From: Candidatus Pseudobutyricicoccus lothianensis
GTDB lineage: Bacteria > Bacillota > Clostridia > Oscillospirales > Butyricicoccaceae
Direction: 5' to 3'
Assembly (NCBI GenBank): GCA_904419295.1
Contig: CAJFRA010000007.1
Location: forward strand, 16,338-80,337
Length of the DNA: 64,000 nt
Of this stretch, positions 1-8,267 are shown piece by piece. Within the stretch, counting starts at the first letter, position 1, and every line of letters begins with the position of its first letter. The position numbers and the translations under genes are program-made. The notes below the pieces were generated by a model. It was not told the origin of the DNA. It made no database searches and saw only the letters and a program-made list of their open reading frames with translations.

Positions 1-1
1 C

Positions 2-1447
2 GTCATGTATGAAATGCTGACCGGCCGCCTGCCCTTTGTGGGTGACACGCCTTTGGAGGTGGCGCTGCAGCACATCAATTCGGTGCCGCTGCCCCCGTCG
101 GACTATGTGCCGAATATCCCCAAAACGCTGGAACACATCGTGATGAAGGCCATGGCCCCTGTGCCGGCGGACCGCTATAACAACGCCACAGAACTGATCC
201 AGGACATCGAGCGGTTCCGCAACGACCCCCATTACCAGGTAGACGTCCCCCGGACTGCAGTGCCGGACAGCAACCTGCGGGACCCGGGGGAGACCCAAGT
301 GATCCAATACACCTCCCAGCTGGCCTCTGCCGGGGCTAGGAACAGCTCGCCCACCCGGCACACGCCCCCCGTCCGCCCGCGGCCTCTGGAAGAAGAAGAG
401 GAGGAGGACGAGGAGGAGCCCCGCCGCAGCGGGAAAAAGCGGCGTATTTCCAGCTCTCTTCTGTTCACCATTTTGGCGGTGTCCATCTTCGTCATTGGCG
501 CCGGCTTCTTCATCGCGGCGGTGATGAACCCCTTTGGCGGCGACGACAGCGGCCGGGATGACCCGGATGCTGCCAGCCTGACGGCGCCCAAGCTGGTGGG
601 CCGGCAGTATACCGATGTGATCGGTGACCGAAGCCTGGAAGAACAGGGGATCGCCATCGTGGAGCAATCGCGGGAATACGACGAGGAGGCAGAAGAAGGG
701 GAGATCATCTCCCAAACGCCGGAGGAAGGCGACCCCCTGGATGAAGATAAGACCATTTATGTGGTGGTCAGCTTGGGGCCCAACACCGGTGAGATGCCCG
801 ATGTAGTCAACCAGGAGTGGCGGCAGGCCCGCATCGCCATCGATGCCGCCGCCAGGGAAGCGGGCATCCAGATCACCTATGGGGAGAATGTGGAGGAATA
901 CTCCGACACCTATCTGGAAGGATACGTCATTGAATCGGACCCCAAAAAGGGAGAAGAACTGAAAGACGGCGATGTGGTGACGCTGACGGTGAGCCGTGGG
1001 CCGGAGATCAAAGAAGTCAGCGTGCCCGATGTGGAGGGCGACGATGTGGAAAGCGCCCGCTCTGCCCTTTCCCAGCGGAACTTGCAGGCCAATGTGACCG
1101 AGCGGGAAAGCGACCGGCCCGCAGGAGAAGTGCTGGAACAGAGCCCCAAAGGCGGCACTACGGCAGAAGAGGGCAGCACGGTGGACCTGGTCGTCAGTTC
1201 GGGCCCGGCCGAAGAGCCCCAGCAGGTGGAAAAGATCTTTACCATACTGCTGACCCCCGATTTGAACGACCCGGATAGCCCCATTCAAGTGGTGGTGACT
1301 GTGGACGGGCAAAAACAGTACGACCAGCAGCACACCCTGGACGAAGGGGAGATCGAAGTGAGGCTGACTGCCACCGAAGGGGAGAGCCACACCATCCAAG
1401 TGATGCAAAACGGTGTGAACACCACAACAGAGACGGTGACATTCTGA
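2..1447 (+). CDS. prkC: PASTA-domain Ser/Thr protein kinase, C-terminal part (cut by window edge)
   Basis: The frame is open from base 2, so the 5' part lies outside the window. The visible protein begins in the kinase C-lobe (YEMLTGRLPF, then DRYNNATEL). It continues with a Glu-rich then basic linker, one transmembrane helix at about visible residues 150-175, and three PASTA repeats starting near residues 192 (APKLVG), 262 (MPDVV) and 338 (VPDVEG). A beta-rich tail of about 75 residues follows. In this family the outside PASTA repeats sense cell-wall fragments and the inner kinase phosphorylates wall and translation proteins. Its stop overlaps the rsgA start (TGATG), the usual prkC-rsgA order. 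Catalytic residues cannot be checked here. Confidence 0.95.
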   Translation, partial: VMYEMLTGRLPFVGDTPLEVALQHINSVPLPPSDYVPNIPKTLEHIVMKAMAPVPADRYNNATELIQDIERFRNDPHYQVDVPRTAVPDSNLRDPGETQVIQYTSQLASAGARNSSPTRHTPPVRPRPLEEEEEEDEEEPRRSGKKRRISSSLLFTILAVSIFVIGAGFFIAAVMNPFGGDDSGRDDPDAASLTAPKLVGRQYTDVIGDRSLEEQGIAIVEQSREYDEEAEEGEIISQTPEEGDPLDEDKTIYVVVSLGPNTGEMPDVVNQEWRQARIAIDAAAREAGIQITYGENVEEYSDTYLEGYVIESDPKKGEELKDGDVVTLTVSRGPEIKEVSVPDVEGDDVESARSALSQRNLQANVTERESDRPAGEVLEQSPKGGTTAEEGSTVDLVVSSGPAEEPQQVEKIFTILLTPDLNDPDSPIQVVVTVDGQKQYDQQHTLDEGEIEVRLTATEGESHTIQVMQNGVNTTTETVTF

Positions 1448-2328
1448 TGGGACAGACCATAGAAGCCGTGATCCTGCGGGGCATCGGCGGATTTTATTAC
1501 ATTGCATACCAAGGCCAAGAAGTGGAGTGCCGGGCGGGCGGCCGCCTGCGGCTGCGGCGGGATTTCCGCCCGGCCGTGGGCGATGTGGCCCAGGTGGAGC
1601 TGCGGGGTGAAGAAGGGCTGATCACCGACATCCTGCCCCGCCGCAACTTTTTGGTGCGGCCGCCTGTGGCAAACATCGACCAGCTGTTTATCGTGGCTTC
1701 GGAGGCCGACCCGGTGACAGACCTGTACCTGATCGACAAAGTCAGCGTCATCGCCCTGCGCCAAAACATCCAGCCCATCCTGGTGCTGAACAAATGGGAC
1801 CTGAAAGAGAGCCTGGTTTTCGAACAGATCTATCGGGGAGCGGCTTTCCCGGTGGTGCGGGCCAGCGCCCAAACGGGCCTGGGAGTCGAAGAACTCCGCC
1901 AGATGATAGATGGAAAGGTATCTGCCTTTACAGGAAATTCGGGCATCGGGAAATCCAGCTTGCTCAACCGGCTGGAGGACAAGGAGCGCATGGAGACCGG
2001 TTCCATCAGCCGCATCAGCCGGGGCCGGCACACCACACGGCGGGTGGAGCTGTTTTCCCTGTGCGGCGGCTACCTGGCGGATACGCCGGGTTTTTCCAGC
2101 TTTGAGATCACCCGCATGGACCGCATCCCCAAAGAAGAATTGGAGCAATATTTCCCGGAGTTTGCCCCCTACCTGGGCCAATGCCGGTTTTCGGGCTGTG
2201 CCCACTGCAAAGAGCCGGATTGCGCCGTGGACCAGGCCTGCCGGGAAGGGGCTATTGCGCCCAGCCGGCTCGAAAGTTACCGCAAGCTCTATGGGGAGCT
2301 GGCCCTGCTGAAGGAGTGGGAAAAATGA
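1447..2328 (+). CDS. rsgA: Ribosome small subunit-dependent GTPase RsgA
   Basis: A 293-residue circularly permuted GTPase that checks late 30S subunit maturation in the cytoplasm. It has an N-terminal OB-fold, then NKWD (G4) before the P-loop GNSGIGKSS (G1), which is the permuted order typical of RsgA. A C-terminal zinc cluster follows (CRFSGCAHC, then further Cys). The start overlaps the prkC stop, and its own stop overlaps the thiN start (ATGA), so translation is probably coupled. In Bacillus an rpe gene often lies between rsgA and thiN; it is absent here. Confidence 0.96.
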   Translation: MGQTIEAVILRGIGGFYYIAYQGQEVECRAGGRLRLRRDFRPAVGDVAQVELRGEEGLITDILPRRNFLVRPPVANIDQLFIVASEADPVTDLYLIDKVSVIALRQNIQPILVLNKWDLKESLVFEQIYRGAAFPVVRASAQTGLGVEELRQMIDGKVSAFTGNSGIGKSSLLNRLEDKERMETGSISRISRGRHTTRRVELFSLCGGYLADTPGFSSFEITRMDRIPKEELEQYFPEFAPYLGQCRFSGCAHCKEPDCAVDQACREGAIAPSRLESYRKLYGELALLKEWEK

Positions 2329-2945
2329 AACGTGCCCTAGTGATCGCCGCAGCACCGGAAGAGGAGATCGGGTACATCCGGCGCCTGTACGAGCAGTGGC
2401 AGCCCGACCTGGTGTTGTGCGCCGATGGCGGGCTGCAAAAGGCCAACCGGCTCCAGATCCCCTGCGATGTGCTGATGGGGGATATGGACTCCGGCGGCGG
2501 TGAAGGCGCCCGGGAAGTGGTGCGCTTCCCAGCGGAAAAAGATTACACGGACAGCCAGAGCTGCCTGCGGGAAGCCTTGGCCCGCGGCTGCGGCCAGGTG
2601 GTGTTGGCCGGCGCCACCGGCGGGCGGCTGGACCATCTGCTGTGCAACCTGCACCTGCTGGAATGGGTGGAAGGACAGGGCGCCCACGGCTATGTGGTGG
2701 ATGGCGGCAACGTGGCCCAGATCCTGCGCCCGGGAGTGGTGCAGGTGCCAGCCCAGTTCCGTTATTTTTCCCTGATCCCCCTGGACCCGGTGCTGGCCGG
2801 GGTGGACATTCGGGGGGCCAAATACCCACTGCAAAATGCCACCGTGCGGCGAGATGACTCCCTGTGCGTCAGCAACGAAGCGCTGGGGCAGGCGGTGGAG
2901 ATCCGCATTGCCCATGGCCAGGCCTTCCTCATCTTTTCAAAATAA
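2325..2945 (+). CDS. thiN: Thiamine pyrophosphokinase
   Basis: A 206-residue protein that transfers pyrophosphate from ATP to thiamine, giving the cofactor TPP. Family motifs are visible: CADGGLQKA near the N-terminus, GDMDS, the acidic EKDYTDSQ, and GATGGRLDHLLCN in the middle, followed by the C-terminal beta domain that completes the thiamine site. I chose the ATG overlapping the rsgA stop (ATGA). Position between rsgA and spoVM matches the prkC-rsgA-thiN-spoVM order of many spore formers. Confidence 0.95.
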   Translation: MKRALVIAAAPEEEIGYIRRLYEQWQPDLVLCADGGLQKANRLQIPCDVLMGDMDSGGGEGAREVVRFPAEKDYTDSQSCLREALARGCGQVVLAGATGGRLDHLLCNLHLLEWVEGQGAHGYVVDGGNVAQILRPGVVQVPAQFRYFSLIPLDPVLAGVDIRGAKYPLQNATVRRDDSLCVSNEALGQAVEIRIAHGQAFLIFSK

Positions 2946-3016
2946 TCTGCGGCAAACCATCACAAAATGGGTCGCGCCCCAATATACTGGTAATACAGAC
3001 TATTGGAGTGTTGCCC

Positions 3017-3163
3017 ATGAGATGTTGTAATCATTCAAACAGACGGGGCTGCGGCGTCTACCTGGCTGCCCTGGTGGCGGGGATCCTGGTGGCCATGCTG
3101 CTGCCTGTGTGGATGTGTTTCTGCATCATCATCGCCATCCTGGTGCTGCTGTGTTTTCTTTGA
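3017..3163 (+). CDS. Small hydrophobic membrane protein, function unknown
   Basis: A 48-codon frame. The N-terminus is basic and Cys/His-containing (MRCCNHSNRRGCG) and is followed by two hydrophobic stretches (about residues 14-30 and 32-48) that would form a hairpin or one long membrane segment. The protein ends in the membrane (LVLLCFL). It lies between thiN and spoVM, 18 bp before the spoVM start, so it may belong to the same sporulation unit. The ribosome-binding site is weak (TTGGAGTG, 9 nt upstream). I do not recognise the family. It is likely but not certain to be real because of its length, composition and position. Confidence 0.55.
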   Translation: MRCCNHSNRRGCGVYLAALVAGILVAMLLPVWMCFCIIIAILVLLCFL

Positions 3164-3181
3164 AAATCGGAGGTGTTCTGC

Positions 3182-3262
3182 ATGCGGATCATGGTGATCA
3201 AAGCGCCCAAGATGTTCCGGGGGCTGCTGAAGAAGGTCTTTGGCATCCGGGGGGCGGAATGA
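3182..3262 (+). CDS. spoVM: Stage V sporulation protein M (26 aa)
   Basis: A 26-codon gene. The product MRIMVIKAPKMFRGLLKKVF-GIRGAE has the same length and layout as Bacillus SpoVM: a mixed N-terminal segment, Pro at position 9 (needed in Bacillus for curvature recognition), and then an amphipathic, Lys/Arg-rich helix. SpoVM inserts shallowly into the convex outer forespore membrane and recruits the ATPase SpoIVA, encoded 1.7 kb downstream. A good ribosome-binding site (CGGAGGTG) lies 8 bp upstream. The position just after thiN is the conserved one. Its length, Pro9, helix pattern and synteny all agree. Confidence 0.9.
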   Translation: MRIMVIKAPKMFRGLLKKVFGIRGAE

Positions 3263-3314
3263 TGTTTGCCGCCCCCGGCAGGCGGCGTCTTGCCCTACAT
3301 AGCGTTTGAGAAAA

Positions 3315-3350
3315 GGAGCGCCTTTCTGTGCAAACAGAGGGGCGCTTTTG
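3315..3350 (+). terminator. Rho-independent terminator after spoVM
   Basis: An 11-bp stem (GCGCCTTTCTG with CAGAGGGGCGC, two G-U pairs), a 6-nt loop (TGCAAA) and then TTTT. It closes the prkC-spoVM transcription unit ahead of sipL. Confidence 0.85.
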
Positions 3351-3380
3351 TCATACCCGGGGCAGCGGCTGCGTATAGAT
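3350..3380 (+). promoter_or_regulatory. Possible sigma-E-type promoter for sipL-spoIVA
   Basis: GTCATAC (similar to the -35 of sigma-E) is followed about 14 bp later by GCGTATAGAT, which partly matches the CATACAAT-like -10. It lies 40-70 bp before sipL, whose relatives are expressed in the mother cell. The -10 match is only moderate, so this is a suggestion. Confidence 0.35.
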
Positions 3381-3417
3381 GCATTGATCAAAAATTTGCC
3401 GGAAAGAAGGGTCGTTC

Positions 3418-4941
3418 ATGGAACTGATCAAAAGCCGTTGCCTCCAGTATATCCCCGTTGCCCGGGCTTCCACCAGCCACGAGGAGTCGCTGGATGCCAT
3501 CGTGCCGGACACGTTCCCCGACATAGAGACCATCTGCTGCGCCATGGGCACCATCGAAGTGCGGGAAAAGCTGGTGCAGACAGACCGGGTGATGGTGTCA
3601 GGCAGCATCCGGGGCACGCTGGTCTACCGGGGGGAGAACAACGGGCCGCTGTGCGCGCTGGAATGCGCCATCCCCTTTGCCGCCCTGGTAGAAGCCAGAG
3701 GCTGCAAACAGCAGGACCAGGTGTTCGCCAAAGCCACGCTGCAGCGCATCGAAGGGCGGATGCTCAACCCCCGCAAATTCACGCTGCGGGCGGAATTCGG
3801 CCTGGAGACTGTGGTCTGCACCGCCCAGGAATGCGAGATCTGCGAAGGGATCCGGGCCGAAGGGCAGGAGGGGATGCAGACGCTGATCCAAGAGCACCGG
3901 TTCCCCACCACGGTGTGTATGCGGGAAAAATCCCTTTCCATCCACGAAGATCTGCGGCTGGGCGGGGAAGAGTGTTCAGGCGACGACAAAGTCCTGCGGG
4001 CCTCGGCGGGATTCGCCACGGAAGACGTGCGGGTCATCGCCAACAAAGTGATGCTGCGGGGCAATGCAAAAGGGGAAGCCATCGTGCTGCGGGGCAGCAC
4101 AGGCCAGATCGCCAAAGAGACGTTTACACTGCCGTTTTCCCAGATCATCGAGCTGGAAGGGGCAGAAGACGGGGACGACGCACTGGTGGATTACAGCCTG
4201 AAAAACTGCCAATGCACCATGATGGGCGGTGAAAGCGGCCCGGTGCTCCAGTGCGACATCAGCGCCGACGTGTGCGTCCGCATCCAGCGGGATCTGCGCA
4301 AACAGGTGCTCACCGATGCTTTCAGCACCAACTGGGAGTGCACGCTGAAACAGAGCCCGCTGGAGATGCCGGCCGCCCAGCAGCAGGTGCCGGCCGCCGG
4401 TGAAGTGCGCTGTGTCATCGAAACGCCGGAGCGGGCTGCCGTTTTGTGGGATGCCAGCATCACGGTGAAGAACTGCGGCGCCATTGCCGCGGAGGGGACG
4501 GCCCATGCCGGCCTGTGCGTCAGCCTGGTCTACGGCACAGAGGAAGGCGGCCTGATGCAGCACACCCAGATCGTGGAGTGCGAAGGCCGCTTCGCCAAAA
4601 TGGATCCCTGCGAGTGCCGGTGCACCTGTGACCCCTCGGGCCTCTCCCTGTCTTGTGTCGATGGCGCTGTACAGATGGCAGGCCCTGTGGAGTTCACCGT
4701 GGCAGCGCCGGCCGGCAGCCCCATTTTGCAGGTGACGTCCTGCGAACTGGTGGAGAGCAGCCCAAAGACCAGGCGCACCAAGGCATCCCTGATCCTGCGC
4801 CGGGCCGAAGGGGGCGAGACGGTCTGGCAGCTGGCCAAGACCTTTAACACCGCGCCCCAGCAGATCGTAGACGCCAACCATCTGGAAGACGGCGGCCCGC
4901 TGCCCCCAGGCCAGCTGGTGATGATCCCATTCCAACGTTGA
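3418..4941 (+). CDS. sipL: SipL-like spore coat morphogenetic protein (DUF3794/SPOCS repeats + LysM)
   Basis: A 507-residue protein. It contains about three tandem DUF3794 (SPOCS) beta domains. The first starts around residue 20 with DAIVPDTFPDIETICC, and later copies are seen around residues 165-300 and 320-440. A C-terminal LysM module follows (about 455-507: GETVWQLAKTFNTAPQQIVDAN, read as two pieces GETVWQLAKTFNT and APQQIVDANHLED). In Clostridioides difficile, SipL has this layout; its LysM domain binds SpoIVA, and both are needed to encase the forespore in coat. Here it lies directly upstream of spoIVA, a strong contextual match. RBS AGAAGGG is 8 bp upstream of the ATG. Confidence 0.88.
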   Translation: MELIKSRCLQYIPVARASTSHEESLDAIVPDTFPDIETICCAMGTIEVREKLVQTDRVMVSGSIRGTLVYRGENNGPLCALECAIPFAALVEARGCKQQDQVFAKATLQRIEGRMLNPRKFTLRAEFGLETVVCTAQECEICEGIRAEGQEGMQTLIQEHRFPTTVCMREKSLSIHEDLRLGGEECSGDDKVLRASAGFATEDVRVIANKVMLRGNAKGEAIVLRGSTGQIAKETFTLPFSQIIELEGAEDGDDALVDYSLKNCQCTMMGGESGPVLQCDISADVCVRIQRDLRKQVLTDAFSTNWECTLKQSPLEMPAAQQQVPAAGEVRCVIETPERAAVLWDASITVKNCGAIAAEGTAHAGLCVSLVYGTEEGGLMQHTQIVECEGRFAKMDPCECRCTCDPSGLSLSCVDGAVQMAGPVEFTVAAPAGSPILQVTSCELVESSPKTRRTKASLILRRAEGGETVWQLAKTFNTAPQQIVDANHLEDGGPLPPGQLVMIPFQR

Positions 4942-4976
4942 GGCCCCATCCAAATCATCCGCAAGGAGGAGTGTTA

Positions 4977-6455
4977 GTGGAAAACCGCAGTATCTACGAG
5001 GATATCGCCGTCCGCACCGAAGGCGATATCTACATCGGCGTGGTAGGGCCTGTGCGCACGGGCAAATCCACCTTTATCAAGAGCTTTATGGAGACCATGG
5101 TGCTGCCCCGCATCGACAACGTCTATCTGCGGGAACGGGCCCGGGATGAACTGCCCCAAAGCGGCAGCGGCCGGACCATTATGACGGCGGAACCCAAATT
5201 CGTTCCCGAAGATGCGGTGAACATCTCGCTGGACGAGAGCACCCATTTCAATGTGCGCATGATCGACTGTGTGGGCTATATGATCGAAAGCGCCCTGGGG
5301 CAGCTGGAAGGGGAAGCGCCCCGCATGGTATCCACCCCTTGGTTCGACCATGAGGTATCCCTGCGGGAAGCGGCGGAGACCGGCACCCAGAAAGTGATCA
5401 CCGAGCATTCCACCATCGGCATCGTGGTGACGACCGACGGCACCATTTCCGAGATCCCCCGGGCGGAATACGTGCCGGCGGAAGAGCGGGTGGTACAGGA
5501 GCTCAAACAAATGAACAAACCCTTTGCCGTGCTGCTCAACAGCGTGGAGCCCGGCGGCGCGGAGACCCAAAAGCTCCGGGCCCAGCTGGAGGAGAAATAC
5601 GGCGTCAGCTGCCTGGCGGTCAACTGCGCCCAGCTGAGCCAGAGCGACATCGAGCAAGTGCTGCGCACCGTGCTGTATGAGTTCCCGGCCAAAGAGTTCC
5701 GGTATACGCTGCCCAGCTGGGTCAATGCCCTGGAGAGCGACAACGCCATCCGCCAGCAGATCTATGACACCATCTACCAGTGCACCGGCGCCATCGCCCG
5801 CATGCGGGATGTGCAGAACGCCATGGCCGGGCTCAAAGAGTGCGAATACATCAGCGATTTCGTGCTCACCTCCATGAACCTGGGCGAGGGCTCCGTGGAG
5901 CTTTCCGTGCTGGTGGAAGATTCCCTCTATTACAACATCCTGTCGGGCCGCAGCGGCATAGAGATCCGGGACCAGGCGGATTTTTTGCCCCTGCTGTGCG
6001 AGCTGGCCTCCATCCGGGAGGAGTATGGCCGCATCCGCAGCGCCTTGGACCAGGTGCGGCAGACCGGGTATGGCATCGTGATGCCCTCCCGCAGCGAGAT
6101 GACGCTGGAAAAACCGGAGATCGTGCGCCAGGGCGGCCGCTTTGGCGTGCGTCTCAAGGCCAGCGCCCCATCCATCCATATGATACGGGCCGATATCAAA
6201 ACCGAGGTGTCGCCTATCGTGGGCAGCGAAAAGCAATCCGAAGAACTGGTGCGCTATCTGCTCAGCGAGTTCGAAGATTCGCCGGAAAAGATCTGGGAGA
6301 GCAACATTTTCGGCAAATCCCTCCACGAGCTGGTCAACGAAGGGCTGAACAACAAGCTGTACAAAATGCCCGAAGAGGCCCGGGCCAAGATCCAGGAGAC
6401 GCTGCAGCGCATCGTCAACGAAAACAGCAGCGGCCTGATCTGCATCATTCTATAG
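4977..6455 (+). CDS. spoIVA: Stage IV sporulation protein A (coat basement ATPase)
   Basis: A 492-residue cytoskeletal ATPase that polymerises on the forespore surface and forms the base of the coat. The start is GTG with AAGGAGGAG upstream, giving VENRSIYEDIAVRTEGD, which lines up with the Bacillus N-terminus and yields a near-identical length. Walker A GPVRTGKS is at residues 24-31. The C-terminus GLICIIL is the conserved tail used for SpoVM-dependent targeting. In-frame ATG codons further upstream would overlap sipL and add sequence not seen in the family. SipL and SpoVM are encoded just upstream. Confidence 0.97.
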   Translation: MENRSIYEDIAVRTEGDIYIGVVGPVRTGKSTFIKSFMETMVLPRIDNVYLRERARDELPQSGSGRTIMTAEPKFVPEDAVNISLDESTHFNVRMIDCVGYMIESALGQLEGEAPRMVSTPWFDHEVSLREAAETGTQKVITEHSTIGIVVTTDGTISEIPRAEYVPAEERVVQELKQMNKPFAVLLNSVEPGGAETQKLRAQLEEKYGVSCLAVNCAQLSQSDIEQVLRTVLYEFPAKEFRYTLPSWVNALESDNAIRQQIYDTIYQCTGAIARMRDVQNAMAGLKECEYISDFVLTSMNLGEGSVELSVLVEDSLYYNILSGRSGIEIRDQADFLPLLCELASIREEYGRIRSALDQVRQTGYGIVMPSRSEMTLEKPEIVRQGGRFGVRLKASAPSIHMIRADIKTEVSPIVGSEKQSEELVRYLLSEFEDSPEKIWESNIFGKSLHELVNEGLNNKLYKMPEEARAKIQETLQRIVNENSSGLICIIL

Positions 6456-6484
6456 CCGGCTGGGGCCGAAGGGGAGGGGTGCAC

Positions 6485-7486
6485 ATGAACCGAAGGACGT
6501 ATTCTTACCGCCGGGGCCCCCGCTATGCCCCGGCCAGGCGCCGCGGGGCCGGTGACAGGGGCATCCGCCTGGGGCCCCTGTTGCTGTGCGGCCTGCTGGT
6601 CCTGGCGGTCTACCTGCGGTTTTCCCCCGGCGAAACGCCCCAGGCCGTGCGGCAGACGGTGGCCTCCCTGCTGGAGGGCGAGCTGAGCCTGAAAGACGCC
6701 GTCATGGTGTTTGGGCAGCAGATCGCCGGCGGCAGCGAAGAGGACGAGGGCGTGCTGCAGGTGTTCAAAAACAAATTGTTGGGGGAAGACGGCAAAGAAC
6801 AGGCGCCGGAAGCGGAGCCGGATGTGGAAGAGTATGAGGTGCCAGCGTCCAACCACATCCAAGAAGTTTCGCCGGACGAAGAGGAAAACACACAGACGGC
6901 CGGATTGAAAACCGGCCGTCTTTTCTTGTCGGCCGACGGCCTGCTGGGCGTGTGCGAATCCCCATACCCCGCCATCGACCCCAACACGCTGCGCTTTGAG
7001 ATCCAGGAGGGTGAGGAGATGGACGACACCCCCAACGAGCCTTTCACCATCCCCAGCCCCGACGTGGTGGATGACAACACCTACGACTTGCCCTTTGTCT
7101 GCATGGCGCCGGTGAAAGGGCGCATCACATCCCCTTTTGGCTACCGGGACCACCCCATTGACGAGGAAGTCAAATTCCACTATGGGGTGGATGTGGCGCT
7201 GAACAAGGGCAGCTCCATCGCCTGCCTGGCCGATGGGACCGTGATCGACGCGGGCACAGGCAACGTATACGGCAACTACGTCCGGGTGGACCACGGCGGG
7301 GGCTTTACCTCTTTCTACGGCCACATGGACAGCATCAGCGTCCAAAAGGGAAAGACGGTCAAACAAGGGACAGAGATCGGGAAAGTGGGTTCCACCGGGA
7401 AGTCCACCGGGCCCCATCTGCATTTTGAGATGCGCAAAGATGGCAAGATCATCGATCCCACCGATTATGTGGAGTTGGCTGCATGA
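6485..7486 (+). CDS. spoIVFA: SpoIVFA-like membrane protein with M23/LytM domain
   Basis: A 333-residue protein with a very basic N-terminus (RRTYSYRRGPR), one transmembrane helix at about residues 28-42, an acidic linker to about residue 200, and a C-terminal M23/LytM domain from about residue 215. The zinc ligands look intact: HYGVD (HxxxD) and HLHFE (HxH). It overlaps a SpoIVFB-type site-2 protease gene by ATGA, which is the spoIVFA-spoIVFB arrangement; SpoIVFA holds and restrains SpoIVFB in the outer forespore membrane until the forespore signal arrives. By domain alone it could be another LytM protein such as SpoIIQ; the neighbour decides. Confidence 0.8.
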   Translation: MNRRTYSYRRGPRYAPARRRGAGDRGIRLGPLLLCGLLVLAVYLRFSPGETPQAVRQTVASLLEGELSLKDAVMVFGQQIAGGSEEDEGVLQVFKNKLLGEDGKEQAPEAEPDVEEYEVPASNHIQEVSPDEEENTQTAGLKTGRLFLSADGLLGVCESPYPAIDPNTLRFEIQEGEEMDDTPNEPFTIPSPDVVDDNTYDLPFVCMAPVKGRITSPFGYRDHPIDEEVKFHYGVDVALNKGSSIACLADGTVIDAGTGNVYGNYVRVDHGGGFTSFYGHMDSISVQKGKTVKQGTEIGKVGSTGKSTGPHLHFEMRKDGKIIDPTDYVELAA

Positions 7487-8109
7487 AGAACATTCGGATC
7501 ACGCCGGCATTCGTGCTGCTGGCCGCAGCGCTGATCTGCTGCGAAAACGGCGGGCTCATCGGGGCCCTCTGCGCTGCGGTGGCCGCCCACGAAGGCGGGC
7601 ACCTGCTGCTCATCCGCCTGTGGGGCGGCAGGGTGGAGCAGCTCACTCTGGGCCTGGGGGGCATGGATATCCGCTACACCTGCCCGCGGGCCTCTTACCC
7701 AAAAGACGCCTGGATCGCTCTGGCGGGCCCCGGGGCCAACCTGCTCTGCTGCTTGCTCTGCGCCGCGCCTGCCCAAAGGCTGGAGAACGAGGGGCTCTAT
7801 CTGTTTCTGGGCTGCAGCGGTCTGTTGTGCCTGTTCAACCTGCTGCCCGCCCTGCCGCTGGATGGCGGCGTCTGCCTGCGGGCGCTGCTGCTGTGCCGGT
7901 GGGAGATGGAGCGGTGCGACCGGGCGCTGGCGGTGTGCGGCTGGTGCGTGGGCATGGCGCTGCTGGCGGCCGGCGTTTTGCTGTGCGTTTTGTCCCAGGG
8001 CAATGTGACGCTGCTGGTCTGCGCCCTCTTCGTTTTATCCCGGGCCGGGCGGCAAGGCAGGCAGCGGCGGAAAACTCCTTTGCGGCTGGGCTTGAAGGAG
8101 CGGGCCTAG
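7483..8109 (+). CDS. spoIVFB: SpoIVFB-like site-2 protease (pro-sigma-K processing)
   Basis: A 208-residue multi-spanning membrane protein of family M50. The zinc motif HEGGH is at residues 36-40, and the second metal-site motif is NLLPALPLDGG at about residues 118-128. It is probably the protease that cuts pro-sigma-K in the mother cell. It is shorter than Bacillus SpoIVFB and shows no CBS domain after the membrane part, which is common in clostridial members. It starts at the ATGA overlap with the spoIVFA-like gene. Confidence 0.85.
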   Translation: MKNIRITPAFVLLAAALICCENGGLIGALCAAVAAHEGGHLLLIRLWGGRVEQLTLGLGGMDIRYTCPRASYPKDAWIALAGPGANLLCCLLCAAPAQRLENEGLYLFLGCSGLLCLFNLLPALPLDGGVCLRALLLCRWEMERCDRALAVCGWCVGMALLAAGVLLCVLSQGNVTLLVCALFVLSRAGRQGRQRRKTPLRLGLKERA

Positions 8110-8120
8110 TATGGTAGAAT
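8092..8120 (+). promoter_or_regulatory. Sigma-A promoter for the radical SAM pair
   Basis: TTGAAG, a 17-bp spacer and TAGAAT. The -35 lies in the last codons of spoIVFB and the -10 just after its stop. The leader of about 140 nt that follows contains a CCCGCCC/GGGCGGG hairpin (8224-8246) without a T-run, close to the RBS. Confidence 0.65.
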
Positions 8121-8267
8121 AGATAAAACGCGGAAGGACGGAGTGGGCAAGCCTTGTGAGCACTGCTTTCAGGGCTTGTTGCTTTGTATGCTTTGCTGGA
8201 AAAGCCTTTGGGCTGATTTCATCCCGCCCCAGAGAAAAAGGGCGGGGCGTGGAGTGTGGAGGAATGC

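Noticed and set aside
1285..2829. 514-codon open frame opposite rsgA and thiN
   Set aside because: Shadow of GC-rich coding; Pro/Arg/His-rich with no domain, no RBS.
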